Part shown: piece after piece, positions 18,699-27,237 of the stretch
How the letters are laid out: the number at the start of each line of letters is the position of its first letter
How positions within the stretch are numbered: position 1 is the first letter of the stretch
Assembly (NCBI GenBank): GCA_016788205.1
Contig: JAEUTA010000014.1
Span: 1 to 64,000 of the forward strand
Direction: 5' to 3'
DNA from: Flavobacteriales bacterium
GTDB taxonomy: Bacteria > Bacteroidota > Bacteroidia > Flavobacteriales_F > PHOS-HE28
DNA: 64,000 nt
Notes under the pieces: generated by a model
What the model saw: only the letters and a program-made list of their open reading frames with translations
Told to the model about the DNA's origin: nothing
The model's database searches: none
Position numbers and translations under genes: made by a program

Positions 18699-18728
18699 GA
18701 AATATAGGGGAACGGCGCAACCTTCCAA
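18699..18728 (-). promoter_or_regulatory. Bacteroidota-type promoter of the TonB-dependent receptor
   Basis: Read on the minus strand: TTG (18726-18728), 19-base spacer, then TATATTTC (18699-18706), one base from the Bacteroidota -7 consensus TAnnTTTG. The ATG at 18663 follows 35 bases later. It lies in the gap after the membrane protein gene ending at 18731. Confidence 0.5.
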
Positions 18729-18730
18729 CC

Positions 18731-19174
18731 TCACAGACCGCGCGCCATGGCAGCGGCCATGAAGACCATGAGCACGAGCAGCGGAAGTTGCAGCAGCGTA
18801 AGGGTGGCCAGCGTGCCGGTCCCGCTCAGGTCGATGGGCGTGGTCTTCCCGCGTGCGGCACGCCAACCCATGAAGGTGGACATGGGCTTGATCTCCAGGC
18901 AGAGCACGATCAGGAACAGGGTCATCTTGCCGATGAACCAATGGTCGCCGAGGTAGTGCGCGGTGCCTTTCTCCAGTCCGCCGAACGCACGCATCAGGCC
19001 GGTGCCGATCCAGATGAGCGCCGCCAGCCCGTACCAACTGTCCGCGTGTAGCACGGCGGCGATGTCCTTTTGCTCTTTCGCCTGGCGCAGCGCACGCCAG
19101 CGCGCGTACACGGCAGCGAGCCCGATGGCCAGCCCCAGCAGGTGGAATACGGCGAAGAGGTATTTGGTGGTCAT
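18731..19174 (-). CDS. DUF2214-like four-helix membrane protein
   Basis: 147 residues from ATG 19174 (MTTKYLFAVFHLLGLAIGL). About four hydrophobic helices: 5-24, 48-66, 82-100 and 122-143. The layout, a conserved early His (FHLLG), a Trp-Gly pair in the second helix region and IGKMTLFLIV-LEIKP in the third, match DUF2214 family membrane proteins of unknown function, which may bind haem. It lies on the minus strand, divergent from the beta-CASP hydrolase gene. Nothing around it suggests a role. Confidence 0.65.
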   Translation of the reverse strand: MTTKYLFAVFHLLGLAIGLAAVYARWRALRQAKEQKDIAAVLHADSWYGLAALIWIGTGLMRAFGGLEKGTAHYLGDHWFIGKMTLFLIVLCLEIKPMSTFMGWRAARGKTTPIDLSGTGTLATLTLLQLPLLVLMVFMAAAMARGL

Positions 19175-19279
19175 CCGTCCCCGGGTTGAAGGGCGTAACA
19201 TAGCACGCAAAGTGATGTGCTGGTATTGGAACCGGTCAGCGAACTTTACCCCACGCACAGTTCACGAGCGAAGCAACGA

Positions 19280-20707
19280 ATGCCCATTTCCTTCACCAGC
19301 TACGGCGCCGCAGGTACGGTCACCGGTAGCAAGCATCTGATCGAGGTCCAACGCGAGGGTCGCATCTTCCGCGTACTGCTGGATTGCGGCATGTTCCAAG
19401 GCGAGGCCGTGCGCGATGCCAGCCACGATCCCAACCGCGAGTTCGGTTTCGACCCGCGCGAGATCGATGTGCTGGTGATGAGCCATGCCCACATCGACCA
19501 CAGCGGACTGGTGCCGCGCCTGGTCGCTGAAGGGTTCAACGGTACCATCTGGAGCACGCCCGCCACGCGCGACCTCTGCGCCATCATGCTGGCGGATAGT
19601 GCGCACATCCAGGAGTACGACTTCGCGTACGATGTGAAACGCGCGCGCAAACGCGGCCGTGAACTGGAATACGACACACCGCTCTACACCAAGGATGATG
19701 TGCCTGCCGCCATGAAACTGTTCCAGACCGCCGGTTACAAGCAGCCTACCGTGATCGGGCCCGGCATCACGCTCACCTACACTGATACGGGGCACATCCT
19801 GGGCAGTGCTGCGGTACACCTGGATATCGACGACGGCCAGCGCACGTTGAAGTTCACGTTCAGTGGCGATGTGGGGCGCTACGTGGACCGCTTGCTACCC
19901 GAGCCGGATGCGTTCCGCCAGTGCGATGTGCTGGTGTGCGAGAGCACCTACGGCGACCGTGACCACGCACCGGTGAAGGAAGCGGAGGATGAGCTGTTGC
20001 GCCATGTGTTGGACGTGTGCGTGAAGGGCCGGGGTAAGCTGCTGATCCCCGCGTTCAGCATCGGCAAGACACAGGAGATCCTCTATACGCTCAACGCGCT
20101 GAGCAACGAAGGGCGCCTGCCGCGCATCCCCGTTTTCGTGGACAGCCCGCTCGCCATCAGCGCTACCGAAGTGGCCCGTACGCACAGCACGCTTTTCCGC
20201 GAGGCCGTGCGCGAAGAGCTGGAGAAGGACCCCGACCTGTTCACGTTCCCCGGCGTGGAGTTCGTGCGCAGCGCCGACCGCAGCAAGCAGTTGAACGGGG
20301 TGAAGGAGCCCGCCATCATCATAGCGGCCAGCGGCATGATGGAGGCCGGTCGCATACGCCACCACTTGCGCAACGAGTTGGACGATGCCAGCAACGCTGT
20401 GCTCGTCGTGGGCTTCTGCGCCCCGGGGACCTTGGGTGCGCAACTGCTGGAAGGCGCAGCGGAGGTGAGCATCTTCGGCGATATCATCCCGGTGCGTGCC
20501 CGCATCCTGCGCATGGATTTCTACAGTGCCCACGCCGACCGTGGCGAGCTGGTGAAGTTCCTGGAGTGCCAGAAGCCTTCAGCCATCCGCAAGACCTTCC
20601 TGGTGCATGGCGTGGAGCGCGGCTTCGCAGGCCTCCGCGAACGGTTGACCGCTCACGGTTTCGGCAACATCGCGGTGCCCAAGCGCGGGCAGCGGTTCGA
20701 ACTGTGA
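19280..20707 (+). CDS. beta-CASP metallo-beta-lactamase fold RNA-processing-type hydrolase
   Basis: 475 residues from ATG 19280 (MPISFTSYGAAGTVTGS). Metallo-beta-lactamase motif HxHxDH is present as SHAHIDHSG (about 70-78), with later metal ligands in TGHILGSA and the GDVG loop. A beta-CASP insert follows (about 215-340; CESTYGDRDH) and a C-terminal RMMBL-type segment (FYSAHADRGEL, VHGVERGFAGLRERL). This order is that of CPSF-73/YSH1-like exonucleases found in many bacteria, distinct from RNase J. Two zinc ions would support RNA phosphodiester hydrolysis; the substrate is inferred from the family. The gene ends 4 bases from the convergent kynA gene. Confidence 0.9.
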   Translation: MPISFTSYGAAGTVTGSKHLIEVQREGRIFRVLLDCGMFQGEAVRDASHDPNREFGFDPREIDVLVMSHAHIDHSGLVPRLVAEGFNGTIWSTPATRDLCAIMLADSAHIQEYDFAYDVKRARKRGRELEYDTPLYTKDDVPAAMKLFQTAGYKQPTVIGPGITLTYTDTGHILGSAAVHLDIDDGQRTLKFTFSGDVGRYVDRLLPEPDAFRQCDVLVCESTYGDRDHAPVKEAEDELLRHVLDVCVKGRGKLLIPAFSIGKTQEILYTLNALSNEGRLPRIPVFVDSPLAISATEVARTHSTLFREAVREELEKDPDLFTFPGVEFVRSADRSKQLNGVKEPAIIIAASGMMEAGRIRHHLRNELDDASNAVLVVGFCAPGTLGAQLLEGAAEVSIFGDIIPVRARILRMDFYSAHADRGELVKFLECQKPSAIRKTFLVHGVERGFAGLRERLTAHGFGNIAVPKRGQRFEL

Positions 20708-20711
20708 GGTA

Positions 20712-21716
20712 CTAAGCGCCGAAGCCCAATGCACTGCGCAACTGGGCCGGCAACGCGGGCAGCTTCCGGCGTTCGAACAGGAAGCTGCTCAGGTCGGCGA
20801 TCTCGCTGAAGATGTAGTGGCTGTCCATGGCGCCTTTCAGATAGGCTTTGCCGGTGCTTCCACCCGTACCTACGCGCAGGCCGATCATGCGGTGCACCAT
20901 GTTGATGTGGCGGCTGCGCCAGCCGGCCATGCCTTCGTCGATGTCCAGCAAAGCGTCCAGGAAACGGAAGGCCTGTTGGAAGATGGGCTCATCGCGGTAG
21001 AGCATGATGAAGAGCGCACTGCGGCAGGCGGCCGGGGAGAGACGCCGCTCCGGACTTCCTTCCACGAACAGTTCGCGCCACAGTGCGGCATTGGCTTCCT
21101 CGCCCTGCACCAGACCTGCGGTGTAGAGTTTTTCCAAGCGCACGAAGAAGGGCTCCTCATCCGCAGGCCAGTAACGTTCGGCCAGGAAGGGCATACGCTC
21201 CAGCCAGCTGTTCACCAGTTCCAGGAGGGTGAGGGCGTTCTCCAGCTTTTCGATCTCCGCTTTGTGGTCGGGGCGCAGTTGGCTGGTATAGTACTGTTTG
21301 CCGAAACGGGCTTCCATGCGCAACCCCAGGCGCGCTTCCAGGATCTTGAACTGCATGCTCTGGAAACCGCTCGCCGGACGGAGCAGGTCGCGGAAGTCCA
21401 GGAAATCCAACGGCGTCATGGTCTCCATGATGTCCATCTGGTGTACCAGCACGTCCAGGATCGTCTTAACCCGCTGCAAGCGGTGCACCGCGATGTTCAA
21501 CTCGCCACCATTGTCGTCCACGTGCTGGTCGGCGAACATGTCGATGACACTGCCCACTTCATGCAGGATCTGCTTGAACCACAGTTCATAGGCCTGGTGG
21601 ATCACGATGAAGAGCATTTCATCGTGGGCCTTCACACCCACTTTGTCGCTCTCGGGCGCTTGGGCACCCAGGATCTTGTCCAGCTGCAGGTAATCGGGAT
21701 AGTAGACGTTGGACAT
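20712..21716 (-). CDS. kynA: tryptophan 2,3-dioxygenase
   Basis: 334 residues from ATG 21716 (MSNVYYPDYLQLDKIL); the longer upstream frame reads through the promoter and is rejected. Haem-dependent enzyme opening the indole ring of L-tryptophan to N-formylkynurenine. HQAYELWFKQILHE (near 37-50) and LRPASGFQS (about 110-120) are hallmark motifs; the haem-ligand His lies in the C-terminal third (SRHINMVHRMIG). It is longer than proteobacterial KynA (~280) but matches Bacteroidota members. No kynB or kynU genes adjoin it, so the rest of the kynurenine pathway, if present, is elsewhere. Confidence 0.93.
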   Translation of the reverse strand: MSNVYYPDYLQLDKILGAQAPESDKVGVKAHDEMLFIVIHQAYELWFKQILHEVGSVIDMFADQHVDDNGGELNIAVHRLQRVKTILDVLVHQMDIMETMTPLDFLDFRDLLRPASGFQSMQFKILEARLGLRMEARFGKQYYTSQLRPDHKAEIEKLENALTLLELVNSWLERMPFLAERYWPADEEPFFVRLEKLYTAGLVQGEEANAALWRELFVEGSPERRLSPAACRSALFIMLYRDEPIFQQAFRFLDALLDIDEGMAGWRSRHINMVHRMIGLRVGTGGSTGKAYLKGAMDSHYIFSEIADLSSFLFERRKLPALPAQLRSALGFGA

Positions 21717-21735
21717 GCGCGGTAAGTGTGTGCGC

Positions 21736-21743
21736 CAAATGTA
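21736..21743 (-). promoter_or_regulatory. Bacteroidota -7 element upstream of kynA
   Basis: On the minus strand the bases read TACATTTG, a perfect match to TAnnTTTG, 20 bases before the kynA ATG. No good TTG at the expected upstream spacing was found, so the promoter is only half supported. Confidence 0.45.
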
Positions 21744-21803
21744 GCCGCCACCGAACTGCCTCCACTGACCAATGTCAGAAGGCCCACCGCCGATGAATGA
21801 CAA

Positions 21804-21830
21804 CGCCCATCCGGAGGGACCGGATGGGCG
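21804..21830 (-). terminator. intrinsic terminator of the Spy-like gene
   Basis: Perfect 10-bp inverted repeat CGCCCATCCG (21804-21813) and CGGATGGGCG (21821-21830), followed on the minus strand by GTTGTCATT. It lies 25 bases past the stop of the gene ending at 21855. Confidence 0.7.
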
Positions 21831-21854
21831 CTTCAAAAGGAGCGTGTCGCTGCC

Positions 21855-22268
21855 TTATTCGTTGTGCGGAGCCTTCACCTCATCGTCATCATGGCCTTCC
21901 TTCTTCGCTTTACGGAGTTCCAGCATCTTGTTGAACTGTTCTGCGGTAAGGACGGACTGCAGGTCACGGTCCCGTGTATCCTTCAGGATCTTCAGTCGGG
22001 CTTTGCGAGCCTCTTCGTTACCTCCGGCCTGTTTCAACTGGGCCACTTCCTTGGCGAAGCGCTCATTGATCATCTTCACCTCTTCCGTTTGCCCAGCGTT
22101 GAGGCCGAGTTCCTGGGCCATTGTCGCGGTGCGTTTCTCCGCGCGTTCGTTCGCGCGCTGCTCCATCACAGCAGGGTCCTTGGTGCCCTTACTGGCCGGC
22201 CTGCTTTCCTGGGCGTTCACAGCGGTCAGCGTGGCTAACAGCATGGTGGTCAAGATGGTCTTCTTCAT
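21855..22268 (-). CDS. Spy/CpxP-like small periplasmic helical protein
   Basis: 137 residues: signal peptide (MKKTILTTMLLATLTAVNAQ), then a highly charged, nearly all-helical body. LGLNAGQTEEVKMINERF and VLTAEQFNKMLELRK resemble the paired LTxxQ motifs of Spy/CpxP proteins, which in Proteobacteria act as periplasmic chaperones or repressors of stress sensing. Short LTxxQ-like proteins are common in Bacteroidota, with unknown function. A similar smaller protein lies at 31034-31393. Confidence 0.65.
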   Translation of the reverse strand: MKKTILTTMLLATLTAVNAQESRPASKGTKDPAVMEQRANERAEKRTATMAQELGLNAGQTEEVKMINERFAKEVAQLKQAGGNEEARKARLKILKDTRDRDLQSVLTAEQFNKMLELRKAKKEGHDDDEVKAPHNE

Positions 22269-22361
22269 GGTCCTAATTTAGGCTTATGCGGGTATGACGC
22301 AGAAATCGTTCCGGAGGTTTGATCGACCGGCACATTTCCCGACTACCTTGGCATCATCGCC

Positions 22362-22805
22362 ATGTGGACCCTCTCCCGTTCCCTACGTTACACCTTCTAC
22401 TTCCTGCTGGTCTGTTTCGCGGCACTGCTATGGGCGGGCTGTGCCGGCCGAACGCCCACGGTGGCGGGCGAAGTCGTTGACTGCTGTACGGGACGCACGG
22501 TGTATGAGGACCCGGACCTGACCAAGGTGCCCGAATTCCCCGGGGGCGAAGCGGCGATGTACGTGTGGCTCGGTAACCGGCTTACACGGCCACCTGGCAC
22601 CGAAAGCGTCAAGGAGGCCCCCCTCGTGCAGTTCCTGGTAGGATGCGATGGGGTGTTGAAGGATATCGCGGTGAAGGTGCCTGTGCATCCCGCCATGGAT
22701 TCACTGGCGTTGGATGCCGTAAGCTCGATGCCCACGTGGGTGCCGGGCCGCATCAAGGACAGGCAGGTCTGCACCTTCCATGTGATCCCCGTGAACTTCG
22801 ACTAG
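22362..22805 (+). CDS. TonB C-terminal-like lipoprotein
   Basis: 147 residues. Hydrophobic leader with a lipobox-like LWAGC near residue 27, so probably a lipoprotein. The mature part carries VPEFPGGEAAMYVWLGNRL and a later VQFLVGCDGVLKDIAVKVPVHPAMDSLALDAVSSMPTWVPGRIKD, the conserved pattern of TonB_C domains (PxFPGGxxAxxxxLxxNxxYP ... V.F.V...G.v.d..v......LdxEAlRvv..MP.W.PG...G). It lacks the Pro-rich spacer of true TonB. It may interact with outer-membrane receptors or with peptidoglycan-bound partners; the role is unproven. Confidence 0.7.
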   Translation: MWTLSRSLRYTFYFLLVCFAALLWAGCAGRTPTVAGEVVDCCTGRTVYEDPDLTKVPEFPGGEAAMYVWLGNRLTRPPGTESVKEAPLVQFLVGCDGVLKDIAVKVPVHPAMDSLALDAVSSMPTWVPGRIKDRQVCTFHVIPVNFD

Positions 22806-22884
22806 CGGGATGGTCGAACGCTACCGGTGCTCCATGCCCCTGAGTGCAACGTCCGGCGAAGTCTGAGAACCGACCAGCGGTCAG

Positions 22885-24408
22885 GTGCGTTCAGCGCTCA
22901 TGCGACGTCCTCTTTCCTTCAGCCTGATCGTTCTGCATGGCAGCACCCTGCTGGGTGCGACCTTCCACGTGAAGCCGGACGGCAACGATGCATTGAACGG
23001 GCTTTCCATGGCCACCGCCTGGGCAACGTTGCAACACGCGGCGGATCTGGCCGTGGCAGGGGATTCCGTGCTGGTGACCGCGGGGAGCTACGCGGGTTTT
23101 GCGGCCATGGAGCACAGTGGAACGGCCAATGCACCCATCGTATTCTCAGGGCTCGGGGCCCAGGTGAACATCACCACCCCCTGTGCCTACAATGACCAGG
23201 ACGGCATCAATGTGGAGAACGTGTCCTGGGTGGTGGTGGAGGGTTTCACCGTGGATGGCATGCCACGCACCGGTATCCGCACCGCGTTGAGCGATCACAT
23301 CACGCTGCGCCATAACAGCTGCGACCACAACGGTCGCTGGGGCATCCTCACCGGTTTCGCCGATCAGGTGATCATCGAACACAATACCTGCAGCGGCAGT
23401 GTGGAAGAGCATGGCATCTACTTCAGCAACAGTGCGGACGATCCGGTGATCCGCTACAACCATTGCTTCGACAACCGGGCCAACGGGATCCACATGAACG
23501 GCGATGAGAGCATGGGGGGCGATGGTGTGATCAGCAACGCCCAGGTCTACGGTAATGTGATCCATGGGAATGGTGTGGGCGGTGGCAGTGGTATCAACTG
23601 CGACGGCGTGGCCAACTCCGTGTTCCACGACAATCTGCTTTACGACAACCATGCGAGCGGCATCAGCCTCTACCGCATCGATGCCGGTGGCCCCAGCGTG
23701 GACAACAAGGTCTATAACAATACCATCGTACAGGCCACGGATGCCCGCTGGTGCATCAACATCACCGAAGGATGCACGGGGAATCAACTGCTGAACAACA
23801 TTCTGGTGAACCAGCATGCCTGGCGCGGCAGCATCGCCATAGCCGAGGATGCGCTCATGGGCTTCAGCAGCGACCATAACATCTTCACCGCGCGCCTTTC
23901 GCCGGATGGGGATGCCACCATCCTCGATCTGGCCGGCTGGCAGGCTTTAGGTTTCGACCTGCACGCCCAGGAGGCCGCTGCGCTGAACCTGTTGTTCGCC
24001 GATGCCGTGGGGTACGACTTCCATGCAGCGAGCGCAACGGCACAGCAGGTGGACGCAGGAAGTACTGCCGTGCAGGGTTTCGTGACCGCTGATATCGAAG
24101 GCACACCCCGCCCTTTGGGGGCGGGCTTCGATGCCGGTTGTCATGAATTCGATGGAGCCACCCGCACTCCCGGAGCGCGGCTTCCATCTCCGATGAACAT
24201 GTTCGTCCGTGACGGTATGCTGCGCATCGAGGGTGTCGCTACCGGTGCGGTCTTGCACTGGATGGATCATATCGGCCGTGCGTTGTTGCCACCTGAGGTG
24301 GTCACCTTGCCTTATGATGGTCCCGTGCCTTCGGTGCCGCTGGCCATCGCCGTACTACGTGAAAAGAGCGGGCACCTGCTGGGTACCCGCTCTTTCGTAT
24401 GGCCTTAG
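22885..24408 (+). CDS. secreted right-handed parallel beta-helix protein
   Basis: 507 residues; ATG at 22900 (MRRPLSFSLIVLHGSTLLGA) is an equally good start with a signal peptide. The body is a parallel beta-helix with PbH1-type turns: repeated N-N/H-N-x-C and G-I-x-x-x-x-S-D patterns (about 95-330; ITLRHNSCDHNGRWGI, VIIEHNTC, VIRYNHCFDNRANGI). Such folds are typical of pectate-lyase-like polysaccharide-acting proteins, but no catalytic set was identified. A short C-terminal beta segment may be a degenerate sorting domain. The last codons are embedded in a bidirectional terminator hairpin shared with the facing gene. Confidence 0.75.
   Translation: MRSALMRRPLSFSLIVLHGSTLLGATFHVKPDGNDALNGLSMATAWATLQHAADLAVAGDSVLVTAGSYAGFAAMEHSGTANAPIVFSGLGAQVNITTPCAYNDQDGINVENVSWVVVEGFTVDGMPRTGIRTALSDHITLRHNSCDHNGRWGILTGFADQVIIEHNTCSGSVEEHGIYFSNSADDPVIRYNHCFDNRANGIHMNGDESMGGDGVISNAQVYGNVIHGNGVGGGSGINCDGVANSVFHDNLLYDNHASGISLYRIDAGGPSVDNKVYNNTIVQATDARWCINITEGCTGNQLLNNILVNQHAWRGSIAIAEDALMGFSSDHNIFTARLSPDGDATILDLAGWQALGFDLHAQEAAALNLLFADAVGYDFHAASATAQQVDAGSTAVQGFVTADIEGTPRPLGAGFDAGCHEFDGATRTPGARLPSPMNMFVRDGMLRIEGVATGAVLHWMDHIGRALLPPEVVTLPYDGPVPSVPLAIAVLREKSGHLLGTRSFVWP
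24363..24395. terminator. hairpin terminator inside the 3' end of the beta-helix gene
   Basis: AAAGAGCGGG (24363-24372) pairs with CCCGCTCTTT (24386-24395), 13-base loop. On the minus strand the stem is followed by TTTTCACG, 16 bases past the stop of the gene ending at 24411, so it is a good terminator for that gene. On the plus strand it lies wholly within the last codons of the beta-helix gene (stop 24406-24408). Confidence 0.75.
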
Positions 24409-24410
24409 GC

Positions 24411-26483
24411 TTACCGTGCGATCACGACCCGCTGGCTGCCCGCTCCATCGATGCTCAACGTGTAAACACCCTCGCTCAGCGCGGAGATGTCGATGCCTTT
24501 CGCACTTTGGCCGACCGTCGTACGCTTGCACACACGCCCCGCTGCGTCGCGCACTTCCACCGTCACATGGGGCGCCATATCGTTGCCGTAACGGAGGTGG
24601 ACCAGTGCGTTCGCCGGGTTCGGGAATGCGCTGAAGGTGGTGGTGGCCCTTTCGGTGATCCCCACTTCCCCGGCGGGATCAACCCGCATCAGTTCGCTGG
24701 TGGTGGCGTTCACGCACCAGATGCGTCCATCGGGCCCCACCTTCACGCCCATGACACCCGCACCCACCGGCAGGCGACCGATCTCCGCGAAGTCCGCGCT
24801 CATGTCGTACAGGATGATCTCGCCCGTGGCGTGATCGCTCACCAACAGGTGCGTGCCCACCACATCGATACCGGCAGGTTGTTGCAGCCCCTGGTCGATG
24901 ACGACCTCCCAGGTGGCTCCCGTCTTGTTCTTGTATTCGATGTACGACTCGAACGGACCGAACGAGGGGTTCCCTGCTGCGATGTTGCCCGATCGGGTAT
25001 CCAGTCGCAACACACGCTGGCCCCCGAAGTCAACGATGTACAGCCACTTCGTGCGCTTGTCCACCACGCAGTGGCTCACCACGTGGTTGTTAGGGTCCCG
25101 TGTGATGTTCACTTCGGTGTAGCGATGGATGATGGCGTTGCCGTGATAGTCCTGTCCAGGTCCGTGGTCGCCACGGAAGTCGTGCATCACCACATCGTTG
25201 TTGGTGCCATCGACCACCCAGTAGCGGTTCCAGCGCTCGTGCGCGATGCCCTGGCTGCGCGGTGTAACGTGAAGCATGTCGAGGTGACTGCCCAATGGCC
25301 CGAAGCCCGTACCGGCATAAATGGCCGGATCGGCGCTCCACAGGGTGGGGCCGGTGAAGGGAGTGCTGGTGCTCTGGTTCCCGTTGGCATCGTACACGCC
25401 CGGGCAGGTGGCGAAGTTGTTGTTGTCGCCCATGGCGATGCCCGTGGGAAGGCTGAGGAAGTGGCGCGCAGCAGGATCGCGTTGCCATTGGTAGTCCTGC
25501 TCCGGGGTGCCTGCGTCGAACAGGCGCACCGTGCTACCACCGGTACTGAAGACGTCCTTATTGATCACCCAGAGCTCATTGCGTGCGGCGTCCGGGTGGA
25601 AATCCAGGTCACGTGGCACGAGCAGGTCTTCGTCCTCATCGGCGATCACGGTGATGAAGGGGGCTTCCGAGGCGTATTCGGCGATGAGGTCCGGGATCTC
25701 CGGATTCACCTTCATCGCCACGGTCGTCGCATCGTTGGAGGTGTTCAGGTCGGTATCGCCGTTCACGGAAGCGATGCGGATGATCATCTCCTGCTCACCG
25801 GCCGCGGCAGGTACCCATTCCGCTTCGTGCATGAAATCGTATTCCTCACCGGGAGCGAGGTCCACGGTGAACGCGGCCGTCTCTTCCGTACCACCATCCA
25901 CGGCATATGCGATAGTGAAAGCCGTGACGGCCTCACCACCCTGGTTCTTCACCGTTCCCGTGACCGGTACGGGTACACCTGCCTCCGCATAGAAGCCCGT
26001 GGTGCTGTTCACCAAAGCCATGTCACGGGCCACGGGTTCCTGTACCACGAAGGTCCACGTGTTCAACCCACCACCAGCGCCGAAGCTGTTGGAGAAGCCG
26101 CCACCCACCATCACGATGAACGAGGCCTGTCCATCACCATAGGAGTCCACACAGATGATGTCGTAGGAGGCGCCTTCCGTCAGGCAGAAAGGTCCCTCAT
26201 CGATCGTCGCGTTGTTGCCGTAACCACCCGCTGGGGATTCGAACGTGCCCGCATCTTCGCATCCAAGGGCCGGGTTCCCTCCCGTGAACAACGGGGCGCC
26301 ATCACAACCGGCCCCTGCCTCCACAAGTTGCCACATCGTCTCGTTGCCGTAGTCATCCGTGAGCACTTGAATGGTGACCTCCAATTCGCCGGCGTCGCAT
26401 TGGGCTTTCACCGCACCGGGCAAAGCCAGCAGCGTGAGCATGGGTAAGGAAGCGAGCAGGGTTCGCGTGCAGCTTGGTTTCAT
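24411..26483 (-). CDS. T9SS-secreted protein with CARDB-like and NHL-type propeller domains
   Basis: 690 residues. Signal peptide (to AVKAQ); a Cys-rich N-terminal beta domain (25-150; ITI/V-x-x-D-x-Y-G-x-E pattern common in Bacteroidota secreted proteins); a CARDB-like domain (about 155-265; VPVPVTGTVKNQGGEAVTAF); then an NHL/SMP-30-like beta-propeller (about 270-600; repeated VDKRTKWLYIVDFGGQRVLRLD, GVKVGPDGRIWCVN). The C-terminal 80 residues, from FSAFPNPANALVHL, form a type A T9SS sorting domain. The propeller may bind or cleave an unknown ligand. It faces the beta-helix gene and shares its terminator. Confidence 0.8.
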   Translation of the reverse strand: MKPSCTRTLLASLPMLTLLALPGAVKAQCDAGELEVTIQVLTDDYGNETMWQLVEAGAGCDGAPLFTGGNPALGCEDAGTFESPAGGYGNNATIDEGPFCLTEGASYDIICVDSYGDGQASFIVMVGGGFSNSFGAGGGLNTWTFVVQEPVARDMALVNSTTGFYAEAGVPVPVTGTVKNQGGEAVTAFTIAYAVDGGTEETAAFTVDLAPGEEYDFMHEAEWVPAAAGEQEMIIRIASVNGDTDLNTSNDATTVAMKVNPEIPDLIAEYASEAPFITVIADEDEDLLVPRDLDFHPDAARNELWVINKDVFSTGGSTVRLFDAGTPEQDYQWQRDPAARHFLSLPTGIAMGDNNNFATCPGVYDANGNQSTSTPFTGPTLWSADPAIYAGTGFGPLGSHLDMLHVTPRSQGIAHERWNRYWVVDGTNNDVVMHDFRGDHGPGQDYHGNAIIHRYTEVNITRDPNNHVVSHCVVDKRTKWLYIVDFGGQRVLRLDTRSGNIAAGNPSFGPFESYIEYKNKTGATWEVVIDQGLQQPAGIDVVGTHLLVSDHATGEIILYDMSADFAEIGRLPVGAGVMGVKVGPDGRIWCVNATTSELMRVDPAGEVGITERATTTFSAFPNPANALVHLRYGNDMAPHVTVEVRDAAGRVCKRTTVGQSAKGIDISALSEGVYTLSIDGAGSQRVVIAR

Positions 26484-26647
26484 GGTGCCGAATCTAACCG
26501 CTCTACCTCATCTGCCGACGTGCGGACAGGCCTTGCGCGTGTCAGTCTTGGAATGTCATCCGGTACGCATGTCTTGTCACCGTCGATGAACGTGCTTCCT
26601 GCGCCGACGAGCATGTGCTCCGACCCTCGGGAAAGGGTGCTGCGGCT

Positions 26648-27208
26648 TTAGGGCCGAGGATCAGTTCCGAGGATGGAATAGACAGCGCTATCCTGGAATT
26701 CCCCGTGTGAAAGGAAATTCTGCCGGAAGTATCCCTCGCGGATGAACCCACAGCGCTCCAGTACGGTATTGGAGGCCACGTTCCGCGGATCGGTCTCCGC
26801 CTCTATGCTGTGGAATCGGAACCGGTCGAATCCACAATTGACCGCTGCCGCCAGCGCTTCACGCATATACCCTTTGCGCCAATGATCACTGTGCAGCACG
26901 TACCCTACCTCGCCCCGATGGTGCGCTTTCTTCAGCCGGTAGAAGCCGACGGTACCGAGCACTTCGTCCGTTCCTTTCAGCGTGATGGCCCAGGTGATGC
27001 CCTCGTTAGCGGACAGGTCCTTCTCCATGGTGTCGAAGAGAACGAGAACGTCTTCCATTCGTTCTGCCCGTGGCCTGCCCATGTAACGCATCACGTTCGC
27101 ATCGTTCCTCATGCGGAATAGGGCGGGCGCATCGTTCAACGTCATTCTTCTCAGCTGAAGTCGTTGGGTGGTGAGCTGTGGGAAATCGCTGAAGTCAAGT
27201 TCCAACAT
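26648..27208 (-). CDS. GNAT N-acetyltransferase (RimJ/RimL-like)
   Basis: 186 residues from ATG 27208 (MLELDFSDFPQLTTQRL). A GTG start at 27241 would overlap the preceding hydrolase stop as GTGA and is a real alternative. The fold is that of RimJ/RimL-type acetyltransferases: TTQRLQLRRMTLNDAPALF at the N-terminus, motif A region GEVGYVLHSDHWRKGYMREAL (acetyl-CoA-binding R/Q-x-x-G-x-G/A replaced by HWRKGYM), and N-x-A-S-N-x-V-L-E-R-C-G-F near the end. It transfers an acetyl group to an amine, perhaps of a ribosomal protein or small molecule. Co-transcribed with the hydrolase upstream. Confidence 0.88.
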   Translation of the reverse strand: MLELDFSDFPQLTTQRLQLRRMTLNDAPALFRMRNDANVMRYMGRPRAERMEDVLVLFDTMEKDLSANEGITWAITLKGTDEVLGTVGFYRLKKAHHRGEVGYVLHSDHWRKGYMREALAAAVNCGFDRFRFHSIEAETDPRNVASNTVLERCGFIREGYFRQNFLSHGEFQDSAVYSILGTDPRP

Positions 27209-27237
27209 GGTGCGAAGCTCGTGAGCGTCGAGCACGC

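Noticed and set aside
24399-26447. Open frame of 682 codons on the plus strand opposite the NHL-type gene
   Set aside because: No recognisable features; the minus-strand product has signal peptide, propeller repeats and T9SS tail.
26484-26647. Short intergenic stretch checked for a tRNA
   Set aside because: No cloverleaf or CCA-type end could be drawn; no tRNA recognised anywhere in the window.
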